A DNA stretch of 64,000 nucleotides. It comes from Candolleomyces eurysporus. Its lineage: Eukaryota; Basidiomycota; Agaricomycetes; Agaricales; Psathyrellaceae. Positions 23,896 through 35,721 of the stretch are shown here, piece after piece (positions within the stretch are counted from its first letter, which is position 1; every line of letters begins with the position of its first letter). The position numbers were made by a program, and so were the translations under genes. The notes under the pieces were generated by a model. That model searched no databases, was not told where the DNA came from, and was given only the letters and a program-made list of their open reading frames with translations. The stretch lies in assembly GCA_027579435.1 (NCBI GenBank), contig JANBPK010000718.1, positions 94,231-158,230 on the forward strand, in the 5' to 3' direction.

Positions 23896-23941
23896 AAAAT
23901 AATAATAATAAAAATACAGATAAAAATAAAAATAAAAATAG
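23896..23941. repeat. A-rich simple repeat (AAT / AAAAAT units)
   Basis: AATAATAATAATAAAAAT followed by repeated AAAAAT units. Confidence 0.85.
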
Positions 23942-23976
23942 TTGAAAATGATAATCGAACACTGGCCCAGGCAATC

Positions 23977-24037
23977 TCACCCGCCTCCTCCTCCCCCGCC
24001 TCCTCCTCCGCCTCCTCCGCCTCCGCCTCCCCCTTTC
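23977..24037. repeat. CCTCCTCC/CCG microsatellite
   Basis: Imperfect CCTCCT / CCGCCT triplets. On the plus strand they read as about 18 consecutive prolines in a short frame, which I regard as a by-product of the repeat. Confidence 0.85.
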
Positions 24038-26149
24038 CTCGCCGATTTCCGCTCTCCCCCCTTTACCGCTCAACTGCGGCGTCGCGTATATGAACCTAAT
24101 GGCGAATTTGAGCAGCTTTTTCGGAACAATGGCCCCAGACATACCCTCGTAGCTCGACCTTTGCCCTAAACATCCCGCAACCGTTCTGCATGCACCTTAA
24201 GTCAAACTAGCATCTGTGTACCGAAAAGGCCTCGTCTCGCGCAGGAATCTGACACAGAAAGTCAAGCAGCATCATTTTGCCCTTGTTCAATGCTCCGCAA
24301 CGACAGGGCTCTGAAGACGCTGGCAGGGGTGTATCTTCAGCAAAGCCATCCTATTTGGAAAGTTCAAATCTGAAGGTGGAATTTGAACTGCAAGCACACT
24401 GTCAAGGCGATCAATGTCAAGGTGGTGGCAGACCTCGAGCGGTACGTGTTACTCATCCATCCTCCGGCTCGATCCAAGCTTACACCCCGAATTTAGTTAT
24501 GAAATACCCTTTAATTTATCTCTTCTCCAGCACCCCCGTTTCGCAACGAACCACTTCCATCACCGTCCATCTCTTTCGTCTACTGCTTGACACAAAGCAT
24601 CGAGGGCTAATTTCTAAAACACCCATACCTCCTATTGTTGAACACCTCAACGCTTCATAATTCAGCTTCATGGCTTGGGGTGCATATAGCAGAATACACT
24701 CTCAAAAATCGTCACATTCAAAAGCTTCAACACAAACAACATCTGCAATAACAGGGCAACCCCTTCTCTTTCTTGACACGGTGTCAATGGCGCCTGTGTC
24801 ACATCTACTGTCGAAGGTGCGATGACGTTCCAAGCTACTGTTCGCACTCTTTCTAATATTTTCCCTGCTTAGCGTGACGTCTTCATCCTGTTACTGGATC
24901 CAGAAGATTGGTGCTTACGGTCTGGTGGTTTCAAGAGGTGCGATGAACATTTGAATAATTTGTTCGCCTTCATGCTGATTTTTGATGTAGTGAGAAAGCG
25001 GCCCCTCCGCTTGGTTGCTTCATGGGGTGCGATCGTTTGTTGATTCTTTTGAATTCCTTGTCCTAATCTTGTTCCCAATAGCATGCCTTCCCTCCATTGA
25101 GAACTAAACCTTCCCATTCATGCTACTTGGGGTGACACTACCTGATACACGATTAAGAGGGCCGTTTGTTTCTGAAACGGGGTTGCTACTTGCAGATCGA
25201 CGGTGTACACCCGTCTCTCAGCTTGTTTGATCGAGTGGCCTGGTGTTGGGGGAGGGAACGGATCGCGTCCCGTCATTATAAAGCTCTCATCGTCGACCAT
25301 TTCATCAATAATAAAGGTGTGGCGATATCCATTGCAAATACTTCAGCTGGGTTCTCACGTTGCGTCCCACAGGTTGTCCGCAGCCCATCCTTTCTCCACG
25401 CCGAGAGAGAATCTCATCTGGTTGCTTTGACTTTCAGGTACGACCATCTATTTCTGGATTTTTCCCAGCTCTGACATCATCGACTTAGATCTTCGTGCGA
25501 TGCAGGACAATGAGATGTTTCTTATACGAGACGCGATATGGCTGGGTGGACAGAGAACAAAGTGGGCCATAACGCCCGACGTTGATGGTGGGAGAACACG
25601 CATAGTCACGTTGTGGCCTCGGGCTGTCATGAGGATCACATACCCTGGCCACGGAACAAGATACATCGGTCCGTTCATAACGGCATCGCCATTGGGATTG
25701 GGCCTTTGCAGGAAGGGCGCTGTCATGTTTACCTTGTCGTGATGGGAGCCAGGATAGAAGTGGTGCGCCTTGGACATTGTCTACTGGTATCTTGTCTGAC
25801 ACCAAAATAAGAACAAGAACACTACGGTTCAGAGACAAGAGACACACGCGACGCGGTCCGAGAATCAACAGACCTGGAGTTGGCCAAGAGGCACGACAGG
25901 CCTGATATATGATCTCGACGGGCTTGTTGCGGACATCGCTCTCCGGCTCGGGAGAGTCAATGTCAATTTCATGTCAGGGCGGGCGAGGCTGAGATGGGTG
26001 TCACTATGATGGCGATGAACAGCGGCCGGCCAAGTGGGCGAGGCTTTTATCGGATGGAGATACGGCGCCGATAACACAAGTGAGTTCCTTTTCCCCTCGT
26101 ACGCCCTCACGGGGTTGCTAATCCCCTGCCTCTTCTGAAGTCCGCAGCT

Positions 26150-27770
26150 CTTCCCTCAGTGTCGGCGAACGTGTCGAATGTAGCAGGTCCTGCCCCACTA
26201 CCCCCTTCAACATCAGTGGCGACCACGACAACCATTGCGACGCCTACACCGAACTTCACTTCACTTCCCCACCCAGTCGACTTTCACCCTTGCGCAGTTC
26301 AAGCAATGTCAATTGTGCATTCGTTCGCTGGAGAAACCGGAGGATGCCGTTCCTCTACTTAAGCTCGTTGACATCGTTGCGCTCAACGTTCTCATCACGC
26401 CTATTCAATGAAATTTTCGACCATTGAGCGGAAGCTCAACTCGTCCAACCTTGCGAAACCAGATCCCAACCCCTTAAACCCGCGTTATCGCAATGCTGAT
26501 GGGTTTGTCGCTTCATTCGAATTGTCTTCGTCCACTGCCTTACTTTCGATGGGCCTGGTTACATCATCGTCGCTATGGGCAAGCGTGTGGAAAAAATCGA
26601 TGCCGCTCGCATTTGAGGTGCTTATATATCCGTCTCTTACCAGTCATATATCCTGATGCATTTTTAGGCCTACTGCCCCACCCAAGACGGCCACCTCCTT
26701 CTCCTTTATCTCGGAAGAAGACTGCTCCGGTCCGCCTCAGCTCAATACCCGTCATCAGACGGAATGATGTTCCAGAATCTTTCTGTCAATCAAAGCGAGA
26801 GATACATGTGCTGACGCACTGAAGAAGTATTGAAAGGGCAAGCGTGGTGATGCGCCCGTAAAAGAATAGTTGAAATACTGTTGCAAGATATTGCGAGAGC
26901 TTCTTAAGAAGACCCACTTTCCTATCGTATCCTTTCTATGAACCCGTTGGTATGTACTTTTTTTCGCACATTTCAAAGGATAAGATGCTAATGAATTTTA
27001 GACCGGGTAAATGGACCTTCCGACCCCAAGATCATTAGCCATGGGCAGGAATTTGGAAAATCAAGACTGCGCAACACCCCAGCAATTCTATGACGACTTC
27101 AAGCTCATGATTCAGGGCTGTATGCCGTTTAATGCCATTGGTATCCCTGCTTGTTGCGCTAGCCAGGAGTCGGATAGGCTTTCGATGAGCAATGGGGGAA
27201 TTTACCTGCCATCTTTGCGGCCTGTCCAGCTTAGTGAGGACGAAAACGATGGCGACGGGGATGAAAGCGGGGCGGAGCGTCTGCGTGAGTCTAGTTGTCT
27301 ATTCGCTCAGCGGCCTTCGTCTAACATAAAGAATGTTGCAGCCAAGAGCAAGAAAGACAAGAAGAAAAAGAAGCGAGAACCTTCTTCTGCAACTTCAACT
27401 TCTAAGCCACCTTCAAAGCGAAACCATTAGCCAGCTGGAGGGTGCTTAGCTGGAGAAAGTGGTCAACATCATCCACGAAGGGTTGCCAGAAATTCGAGAC
27501 GTAAGTCTTACTAACATGGTTGGCGTCTCTATAAGTCTAATGCTTTCTTTCCAGAGCACTGAAGATCGAAATTGAGGGTGATACACCACCCGCCTCTGTA
27601 CTCGCCAAGCTCTATAACTTTGCCATCCGATCGGTCAAGCAGCCTACCGTGAGCCGTAACCGTATTGGCAAAGGTACAGGCCCGGTGGTCTGAAACGAAA
27701 AAGCATGGACGAAGATGTTGAAGCTAAGATCCGCCATACTGTATGCAAGACTGGTGCATTCGAGTCGCAC
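26150..27770 (+). pseudogene. Decayed BET-family double-bromodomain gene (BDF1-like)
   Basis: Pieces of a BET protein lie in order but in different frames with stops. Bromodomain 1 is at about 26280-26620 (FTLAQFKQCQLCIRSLEKPE, then FSTIERKLNSSN...NPRYRNAD, then AMGKRVEKI). A linker lies at about 26665-26800 (SRKKTAPVRLSS, PVIRRNDVPESF). The start of bromodomain 2 is at about 26930-26950, interrupted by a normal-looking intron (about 26951-27001), and continues at 27010-27140 (MDLPTPRS, NLENQDCATPQQFYDDFKLM). A post-bromodomain acidic linker follows at 27200-27290. The ET/NET domain is at about 27430-27740 (LEKVVNIIHEGLPEIRD, SVLAKLYNFAIRSVKQP, LKRKSMDEDVEAKIR). Damage includes TAG at about 27448 and a lost base or bases near 27557. 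BET proteins bind acetylated histones; this copy should be non-functional unless sequence errors explain the shifts. Confidence 0.85.
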
Positions 27771-28876
27771 GACAGGCGATCGAAAATCGGAGACAGAGGC
27801 ATTGGGTTAGGTGGAAAGCACTTCGGTGCGAGGTGGCACGTATACCCATTTGGCTAGTCAGGACGCCGTGTAGGAGCTGGGGTTTGCATTCGCTCCAGTT
27901 GCCACATTCGGCGATGGGAAGAAGGTTGAGACCATGGTGGTGAGGTGCAAAATGCATAGCGGAAATACGAGGGAGGGAGGATGAAGAGGAGCTATTGGGT
28001 GAGGGTGGGGACATTGGGAGCTCCAGAACCAGAGAAGAAGGCAGGATTGCGGCTAGAGGCAACGGGAAGATGGAGTCGACGACTATAGGGAGTGGCGGCG
28101 GAGACGATGATAATATTGTGGGGCCGGAGATGACGACGCAAGGGAGAGGGAGCGACGGCGGAGACGATGAAATCGAGACTTTGGAGAGGACGAAGGAAGG
28201 GAGAGGCTGCAAGGAGGGAACAAGAGGNAGTGATGCTGGGTACGATGACGAGATCGAGAGGTTGAAGACGACGACGCAAGGGAGAGGCTGCAAGGAGGGA
28301 AAAAGAGGGAGAGGGCGGAGAGTCTTGGCCGGCCTCCTCCGAGTACTGCGTGCGGAGGTTTGGCGATAAAAAACCGCCGGGAAGGTAGCAAAGCCGAATC
28401 CTCGTCTTGAGCTTGTCTTGCTACAGTGATGCTTTTGCGTCTGCAAGGTAGAGTCTCGTGGGCTAAGGAGGAAGCGTGAACTGGAGGAATGGGACGATGT
28501 CAACAGGATGGAGGAAAATAGAAAAAAGGGGACGCGTGGAGGCAACAGCGAAAGAGAGGAAGAGTGTGGACTCAAGGGAGAGGGGGTGGGGAGGAGGACA
28601 CCGGGAGGAGGACACCGGGAGGAGGACACCGGGAGGACGATGTCCGGGGGTCCGTTGGGACCAATCTTGCGGGATTCATGTCGTGTCTTTGAGTGCCGGG
28701 ACCACGAAATCCAATTCTAGGCGTCCGCTGCGATGAAGTCGCGAAAGGACATGGAGGGAGGAGGGCGGTGACGCCCAATTTAGCGGTGGCAAACAAGTGC
28801 AAATTCACAAGAAGTGCAAGCTCAATTGCACTCAGTCCTACCACGACACCATCGACCTTAAATCTACGATTAACAA
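27771..28876. repeat. Purine-rich tandem-repeat region
   Basis: Three degenerate units lie at about 28089-28147, 28148-28226 and 28227-28309 (GGAGACGATG.., ..GACGACGCAAGGGAGAGG, CTGCAAGGAGGGA). Three exact 14 bp GAGGAGGACACCGG units lie at 28591-28632. An N sits at 28228. Long open frames on either strand here reflect strand-biased repetition; I found no gene. Confidence 0.6.
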
Positions 28877-29247
28877 TGGACTCTGTTCTCAATTCGGTAC
28901 GCATTCTTGCTTCTCTTCTGGTGCTTGTCCTCACTTCGGCGGAAGCACGATTCTGATGGCAAACCGAGCAACTTACCACCACGAATCCGCCGAAAGATAA
29001 ACAAGGTGAGCCTTTTTTTTTACTCACTCACTCTCAGGGTCTAACGAAATACAGCGTAATTCTGACAACCCCAAAGGCTCACCGCCGCGATTGCGTCGAA
29101 AATTCAATAAGGTGAGTAGGCCTGGCTTTTGGCATTTGCCCCCACTCATAGCACAATCAGTTCTGTCGCTTCTTCCAGGCAACCGCCCCCGTCAACGCGT
29201 CCGCAGGAGGCTCCACCCAGGGCACGTCCACCGGCAATGATAATTCG
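28877..29247 (+). CDS. Small spliced gene or gene fragment with duplicated basic exons
   Basis: Reading from ATG at 28877 gives phase-0 exons joined by clean GT-AG introns: MDSVLNS, then HDSDGKPSNLPPRIRRKINK, then RNSDNPKGSPPRLRRKFNK, then ATAPVNASAGGSTQGTSTG. The second and third exons are clearly related (...DS/DN.K.S.PPR(I/L)RRK(I/F)NK), a tandem exon duplication. Splicing past 29250 leads quickly to a stop, giving about 72 aa, unless further exons to the right belong to it. The function is unknown; the basic motif could bind nucleic acid, which is only a guess. Confidence 0.4.
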
Positions 29248-32200
29248 GCAAGGTAGGAGTTATAGCTTTCTTCCGAACGGGCCTATCTGACGTCTCCGGT
29301 AGTGCGTGAGCTGAAGAGTGTGCACCGAACGAGTAGCATTCCGGAGGTTGAGATACAGCGCCTACCCGTCGTGTTGTGTACTCCTTGGGATCGTGGACGA
29401 TCTTGTACCAGTATTTTCAGATATGTAACAGTATTTGCGAGTTCTTCGTGTCCCCGACTCGACGTTCAAACCCCTCGTAATCTCGAAGCCACCCTGATGT
29501 AAACATGCCCCACCCGGTCGACAGCAGGGTTACCACAACGAATCGATGAAACTACTCCCGGATTCTGCCTCCTCCATCCCTAATCGGTCGGCTGTACCTT
29601 GACGTGCCGACGCCCCAACACCACCCCCTTCTTGGTTCGAAAACCAGAACCGTGGCTAGGAGCGGCACCTGGGCGTCTTACAGCTGCTGTTCCAGCACTT
29701 CAGCATCTCGACCCTCCTGACGTAGAAAACGATCGAAGACCTCAAGCGATTCTGCAACCACCTGCGACGACCCGTCTTATCTCCTACTACACGGTCACGG
29801 CGTTCCAATGCCCACTGTCAACGAAGAACGAAACAACGGGGAGACTGCTCGTCAAGTCATGCAGACGGCAGGCAGAGCCATCCAATCCTCAAACACAACG
29901 CTACACGCGATAGCGTCTTCTCCAACTCAGACTACCCTCCTCCGGCGAACGTGCCTGACGCCCAGCAAGGACTTATCACCCCTGCCTGTATGGAATATCG
30001 CCAGGCAGGTCCTGAGTGGATCGGGTGGGAATGGTGAGCAAAATCTTATCCTCGGTCATTCGCTGGGTCGCGTCTCTTTCCCTGTCGTGTCTCGTCATCT
30101 CTTTCTCCCCCCGACATCTCTCCTCGTCCTCTCTTCCTTTCCCCGAGGTTGCTTCTCTTTGTTATATTCGGCTGATTCTGACTTCTATCTCTACCTCGCG
30201 AGCAGACCCAGCTCCTCTCCTACCCGATTCCTGCGTAGCCGACCCAGAGTCCGTCGAAATCGCCATGCGACTCGCCAACTGGACAAATCTCGACTCCAAC
30301 GACGATCAGTACGAAAGGCTGCGCGTAGCCGGGCTAACCACCTCTTCGGCGATTGTGTATCTAGGGCGGGACGGATTGCAATTGAAAGCGGCCTACCGCC
30401 GTCAACATTTCGATTAACTCCCTACCGTCCCACAGGTTCTGGCCTCCCGGCCCTATCGCCTTCGGGCGCTTATCCTCCTCCAGTATAGACCCTCCACGAT
30501 GCCAACCAACTACGTGCCAAACGCCGTGATGTCATCATCGGGTTTCACGGTAAGTAGTTCAACCTCCTTCGGTGATCTCGGCCTTGCTTGACCATAAAAC
30601 GGAGAACCGAAGCCCTTAACCTTCATTCCGCTCTTCCCCTCAACGCCCACTGACCTGCGCTTTCGCACAGGTTCTGTCTCGCGATGGTTCGCTTTGTCGC
30701 TCGCTGCCTCTCTGGAATATATGGACTCCTGCCCCTCGCCCAATGAAGCAGGCTCAAAGAAGGTCCCAATCATATTCGGTGAGTTGTTCCGTTTCCGTGG
30801 TTGAGACTGTTTCCGCTGAAGTTCACCCCGATAGGTCGTGCGTTGATAACTCTTGCACTCTTACGCGCGCTCTGCTGCAGCTCATAATAATGGGCTCGCT
30901 TCTCTCCCCGGGAACGGAAGCATAGTAAGTCTCTTTTGTTAAATCGATTTTATTTCGGGACTCAACGTAGCCAGGCTCATGGTTCCTTTCCACCCTCCCC
31001 ATATGAGGCCTGTGGTGTCGTGTTGTATTCTGACTGACGTTGCTGAGAACGGTGCGGTTTTTTATGTGCAATGGCTTGCAATGTTCTGATGAATAGGGCT
31101 CCAGGTACCCGTTGTTCGTCGTCGAGTACGTTGGTTACCCGGTGCGAGGCATCATCTTGCTTGTCGATTACAGCCTCCAGGTCTTCGCTACTTCATTGAC
31201 GACGCCATACCACACCCTAGCAGACGTGTAGTGGACGGTGAGCGAGTATCCGTTTGATCAATGCTCAGGCGCCTAACCCCCCCCCCCCTCCCAACCGTTC
31301 ACGGAGTGCGAGCAACCGCTTGGGTGATCCGAAATGTGCTCCTTTCACCCTCTGTCCTCTGTCTACTGTAGTGTGTGTTGACTGTTTTCGCGATGAACCT
31401 TTCCTCTGTATGAATCTTCCAGTATTATTTGAAAAAATCATTTTGTAACGGTCAAAGAATCGCATGAGTACAATCACCGTATTGGCCTGATCTGAGCGTC
31501 CAGCGTCCAGAGTTTTACGACGCACCGTTCTCGCAGCATCTACTCTGGAATCAGCTGAAATCCAGGCTTTGCCTACCTCATTCACTCATACCAATATTTC
31601 ATCCTGGAATCAGCGGACGTCCAGCCTCTGCCTATCTCATTGTCCATCTATCTGTACCAACATACGAACAGTCCTCTGCCACACAGGAGCGACAAGGCTG
31701 TTGAAGGTAAGAAGAAAACATCCCGGCCATCCCACTGGCGAGCTCCGAGAGGTCCAAAGTGAGCTACCTTGAGTGAGGTCGAGATCGATGAGGTTTAATC
31801 ATCCACTTGTCATTACGTTGCCATATTCCTCCTCAGTTAAGTAGGTACCTATGCCTCAGAAACCAGAATGAGCACGAAAGATAAATCAAGGAGTCGACGA
31901 CATATGCTGTCGCCAGCGACAAATTGCCAGCAAAAATCATGACAAAGTGTGGCTAACTATCAGGTCTCCAATCGCTGAACATCTTCGCCACTCTGCTAGA
32001 CCTGATACCCGGGGGCGGCATACTGTGGCACTGTCAACTATGTGCAACAAATGTCGCTTGCGTCAAAAGTTGCAACTTGAGTTCAGTTCAACCAGGTTCC
32101 TGCCCTGGGGCTCCCCTTAGCTTTCGAGCTACGTGTCATACTGGGAATTGACACTGAGCACCGAGTGCTGAGCGGGTTGGTTGAGTGAGGATGAAGCACA

Positions 32201-33311
32201 GCACAAAACGCGCCGCCAGAAACGAAGCGCGTGGAGATATGATTGAAACGCAAGTGTCAGCTTCTAGTCGGTAGAATGTTCGTCGAGTCATTCACTGGGC
32301 GCTCATTTCTTATCTGTTTGGCCTCAAGTTATGCAGCAGAAGCTATCGGCAATGGGTCCCGCAAAGCCATCTCCAAGGATATTGCAAGAGACATCGACGA
32401 AGAATGGGAACTATCCGTTCCCAATTCGGACCCCCAGTTCCCGCCGGCCCAACTACCCCTACCTATCGTGAACATGCTATACGGCCTTAATTTATGCAGC
32501 AGAAGCTATCAACGAAGAATGGAAACCATCCCTTGCCGATTCGGACCTAGGTCCCGCCGGCCTAATCCCCGCCTAAGGTGAATGAATATGCTATGGACAG
32601 TCGAAAGAAGGAGGAAGGTCTTGTTTGGCATTGGTTAGAAGACAGCCTATGTGTCATTGGGCAGGTAGCGCCCGCTTCCTGCATTCCAATTGAAATTTGC
32701 TGTGTCGATTACGTCGGAACCAGGCATCTAGCTGCCTATCGGCATCCTTTTTGCTCAGTACTAAAGGGAGGGGTGAAGGATGAATCACGTAGAAAGGCTT
32801 AGACAGTACCTTTAAAAGAAGTTCAGGTGAAAGAGCATTAGGAAAGAGTCGTAAACATACTTAATTAATCGACAAGATGAATAAATTGGAGGAAATAAAA
32901 GTTATATTGCCTGAAATCGGCAGGAGTGCAGGTGTCGCAATACTGATGTTTTGGAATCGCCACTTCTCCACCAGAAGAACCATCGCTGATAATGGATGGC
33001 GGACCTTCCAATCAGCTGATCAGGGATTATATAACCTTGTCAGACGTCTGTTTTTTTTGTGATGTAAGCGACGTGCCTTCCTCCGTTCCGAGGCCATCTA
33101 GCCTCGGGTATTAGGGAAATTCAAAGCTGGCGCAACAGCTGTTTCGAAATGAAAAAANGTCGTTCCAGTTGCAAAAATGAGCTGTTGCGTATTTGATAAC
33201 TCCCGTTACAAAACAGTGTTGCAGAAGTGTGTGAACGGGGCGGGGATTAAAATTGGAAATGCAGCAAGCCGTGATGCGCCGCCTAAACTGAGATGAGTTA
33301 TTGAGAAGTTG
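29248..33311. other. Long stretch with gene fragments but no complete gene
   Basis: Short frames with protein-like composition occur at 29808-30035 (ARQVMQTAGRAIQSSN) and 30205-30417 (ADPESVEIAMRLANWTNL...YERLRVAGL), but I could not join them and recognise no family. Local duplications include CTGGAATCAGC.. at 31547 and 31603 (about 57 bp apart), and TTATGCAGCAGAAGCTATC at 32331 and 32490 followed by related sequence. An N lies in an A run at 33158. It looks like decaying repeat or gene debris. Confidence 0.35.
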
Positions 33312-33893
33312 ACGTCGTTCTCCCTGTCTCCTGCTTGTCTACAACCATGCCTCGCAAAATGGAATGAAGAAAGACCATAAAGATCTTCCTAGACCTCTAT
33401 CTGGCTGCTCTTGGGCGCAAGACAAGAATCAGGTGCTGTCCGCCGTGACGATGTAACATACTTGAGCACCGGCCGGGGAACTTCCGATGTTGGAGACGGT
33501 CCTGATCCCAAACCTTTGGCACAAGTGCAATGAACTTCGGTTGTTGCACTCACATCGTCTGTGGGAACCATTTTATGCAACACCCGCAACAGATTTTCTT
33601 GTTTCAAAACAGCTGTTGTGGTTGTTGCAGAAAACGGTTCCCACAGACGATGTGAGTGCAACAACTGAGGTTCATTGCACTTGTGCCAAAGGTTCAGGAT
33701 CAGGACTGTCTCCAACGTCGGAAGTTCCCTGGCTGGTGCTCAAGTATGTCACATTGTCGCAACAGACAGCACTTGATTCTTGTCTCGCACCCAAGAGCAG
33801 CCAGATGGAGGTCTAGAAAGATCTTTGTGGTCTTTCTTCATTCCATTTTGTGAGGCATGGTTGTAGACAAGCAGGAGATGGGGAGAACAACAT
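33312..33893. repeat. Near-perfect ~580 bp palindrome (arms ~285 bp, little spacer)
   Basis: The left arm (33312 to about 33595) and right arm (about 33608-33893) are reverse complements at roughly 90% by eye, centred near 33602. As a result the same about 108-codon frame appears on both strands (LWHKCNE..LLHSHRLWEPF, VSATTEVHCTCAKG). Many differences between arms are CG in the left arm against TG or CA in the right, as expected from deamination of methyl-CpG. Transcription from either side would give a long hairpin RNA. I do not recognise the duplicated sequence. Confidence 0.9.
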
Positions 33894-34094
33894 AGTTAGG
33901 AAGTAGACCCTGGCTGGGGCAAAATGTTGGACTCATTTATGTACAAGAATGTCAAGAAATGCGCGAAAGTTGAAAAAAGTATCAAAAGAGTCATAGATGT
34001 GCCGAAATGAAGAAATGCTAAAATAGAACCGAAACGGGAGTGATGTGCTAGTGGGCGCTGCCATTATTGTGCTTCCCAATGGTCTTGAGGTGCC
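33894..34094. other. Gap between palindrome and pseudogene
   Basis: No gene or motif recognised. Confidence 0.4.
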
Positions 34095-35240
34095 CTATCT
34101 ATTTCTGGGACTATCAAAGCTGAAAATGTTGGTCCGCTGGATGACACAAGCTTCTATAGAGACAGTAGGTGCAACAAATCCCAGAGTTTGCAAGCTGTCT
34201 TGACAAAGCAAGAAGATCTCAGCCCAATTCTCTGAGGAGATTGTTGAGAATCTGTGGCAGTAGTCTGCAATAGCTCCACCCCATTTTGCATGGCAGAAGT
34301 TGGTCAGGACCAAAGCATCAGTGGTGGCATTCAGTTTGAGGCAGGTGGCAGCTTGTTTGAGCTTGAGAGGGATTCAATCAGAAATATAGAGCTCAATGAC
34401 TCACTTCTCCCATGGCCATCAAAAATAATCCACATGGAATCAAGCTATGATCGTTCATAGTGCCATTAGTTCCATGCAATATAGCCTGAACCGCATCAAG
34501 GAGAAGAGGTGACTTTAAACGCCCACTTGGGGCCTGATGTCAGATTTGGGCCGGTCAGATTTGCAAGCTGGTAAACAAGACATACAAACCCACCACAAAG
34601 CCTGGCTCACCCTTGGTGGCTGCCTGGTGAAATGGAGCAGGATTCTCAAAAAACAGAGGCCCAGTCTCAAGTGAGTTGGCCCAAAGGAGCCACTCATAAG
34701 CTTCACCTGGTCTGCCATTGTAGTTGTCCTGCAAATACTTCTGGAGCACAATAATGGCTTTAGCGGCAATGCTTGAGCAGGCACTGTTGATGTGATTGTA
34801 TGAGTGAAGGAAAGGTGAGTAGATGTGCTGTGCTACATGTCATGAATCTGCTCACCATCAGCACAATTGGATCCCTTACGCCCATAAGAGTATAGTCTTC
34901 CTTGGGGCAGACAAGATTAACAAGGTCTTGGAAAGTTTCATGGAATTTGCGAGAAGAGGATTTGAATGATAGAAAGGTTTTAGAAGAGAGGTAGAGCATG
35001 TGGTATAAGGTTGGGAGGTAGACATCCTTCCACTTGTGGCGAGTGGCTGATGCTGGGCATGGCAAGTGCCAAGGCATTCAGCATGGTCCTTGTAATGCTT
35101 GTTTTGTTCCAAGGCATTTTGGCTCAGGTACTTTGTGCCTGGCTCTCTGGCGCCAAGCCAGTGAGCCTTTGTGTTTTCATCAATTTGGCCGGTAAATTCT
35201 GTGTTTGTGTTGCCACAGGTTCCATGTGCACCGTCCATAG
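34095..35240 (-). pseudogene. Decayed Agaricomycete gene, possibly DUF6532-type
   Basis: The minus strand carries pieces in order: KWKDVYLPTLYHMLYLSSK, SRKFHETFQDLVNLVCPKED, then an intron-like gap, IAAKAIIVLQKYLQDNYNG, YEWLLWANSLETGPLFFEN, GEPGFVVGLYVLFTSLQ, and later TNFCHAKWGGAIADYCHRFS. The order (W...PTLYH, aromatic/helical core, GPLFF, late KW motif) resembles unnamed proteins abundant in Agaricomycetes, often labelled DUF6532, and may belong to a mobile element. Stops separate the pieces and the region is CpG-poor. The assignment to a family is tentative; that it is broken is clear. Confidence 0.4.
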
Positions 35241-35559
35241 CTCCCTTATTTTGTGACCCATCAATATTTCAATGTGTGTACAGAGTTCAACATTTGTCGC
35301 TGGTTAACAATCATGGCCTGGTCAACATGTATTTGTATGTGCTTAGTCCCTAACAATGATGCTGTTTGCCATGTAACAATCACCAACAGTGTCAAAGTGC
35401 ATTGTCTATGCACATTTCTTTACTCAAACAATCCTTGAATTGGTTGGCCCTCCATGTCATGACGAGTAATCATTGACTCGGTTGACAGATCTTCATGTCA
35501 AAAATTCAATTTTGTATGTCCCCACCGTTCTTGTTCTTCAATTCTCTTGAGATCCATTT

Positions 35560-35601
35560 AATCCACTTGTGTGAAGTGGCCGATGCTTCGCATGGCAAGG
35601 G
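35560..35601 (-). pseudogene. Second short fragment of the same gene, beside the inverted-repeat element
   Basis: On the minus strand the sequence next to the small element reads LPCEASATSHKW, closely matching LPCPASATRHKW at about 35035-35075 in the larger pseudogene. So the 5' part of that gene is duplicated here. The element lies immediately upstream of this match. Confidence 0.45.
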
Positions 35602-35721
35602 CCGAGGCATTTTTGACTGGAACCAGTGGAAAACAGCGGCTGGAGTGATGGCTGCAGATGCCGGAAGCACTGTCTTGGCACGCATCGACCCCCTGTAGTA
35701 CCCGAGTCAAAAATGCCTCGG
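35602..35721. mobile_element. Small inverted-repeat element (MITE-like), copy 1
   Basis: This 120 bp element has perfect 16 bp terminal inverted repeats, CCGAGGCATTTTTGAC at 35602-35617 and its complement at 35706-35721. The interior (GCTGCAGATGCCGGAAGCAC) matches the copy at 49962-50073 in inverted orientation. No coding capacity. No clear target duplication was seen. Confidence 0.8.

Larger units (their letters stand above)
23609..26149. other. Long stretch with no recognisable gene
   Basis: Apart from simple repeats at 23896-24037 I found no convincing gene. Overlapping open frames of 80-127 codons on both strands (for example 24277-24660 + and 25448-25868 -) have no family resemblance and no splice logic linking them. 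Confidence 0.4.

Noticed and set aside
23942..24169. Polyproline-coding gene
   Set aside because: The frame exists only because of the CCT/CCG microsatellite; no supporting sequence outside it.
27724..28629. 301-codon minus-strand frame as a gene
   Set aside because: Stop-poor because the plus strand is purine-rich tandem repeat; it overlaps the BET pseudogene's end and contains an N.
33389..33816. Matching ~108-codon frames on both strands as two real genes
   Set aside because: They are the two arms of one palindrome; neither has start context, introns or known similarity.
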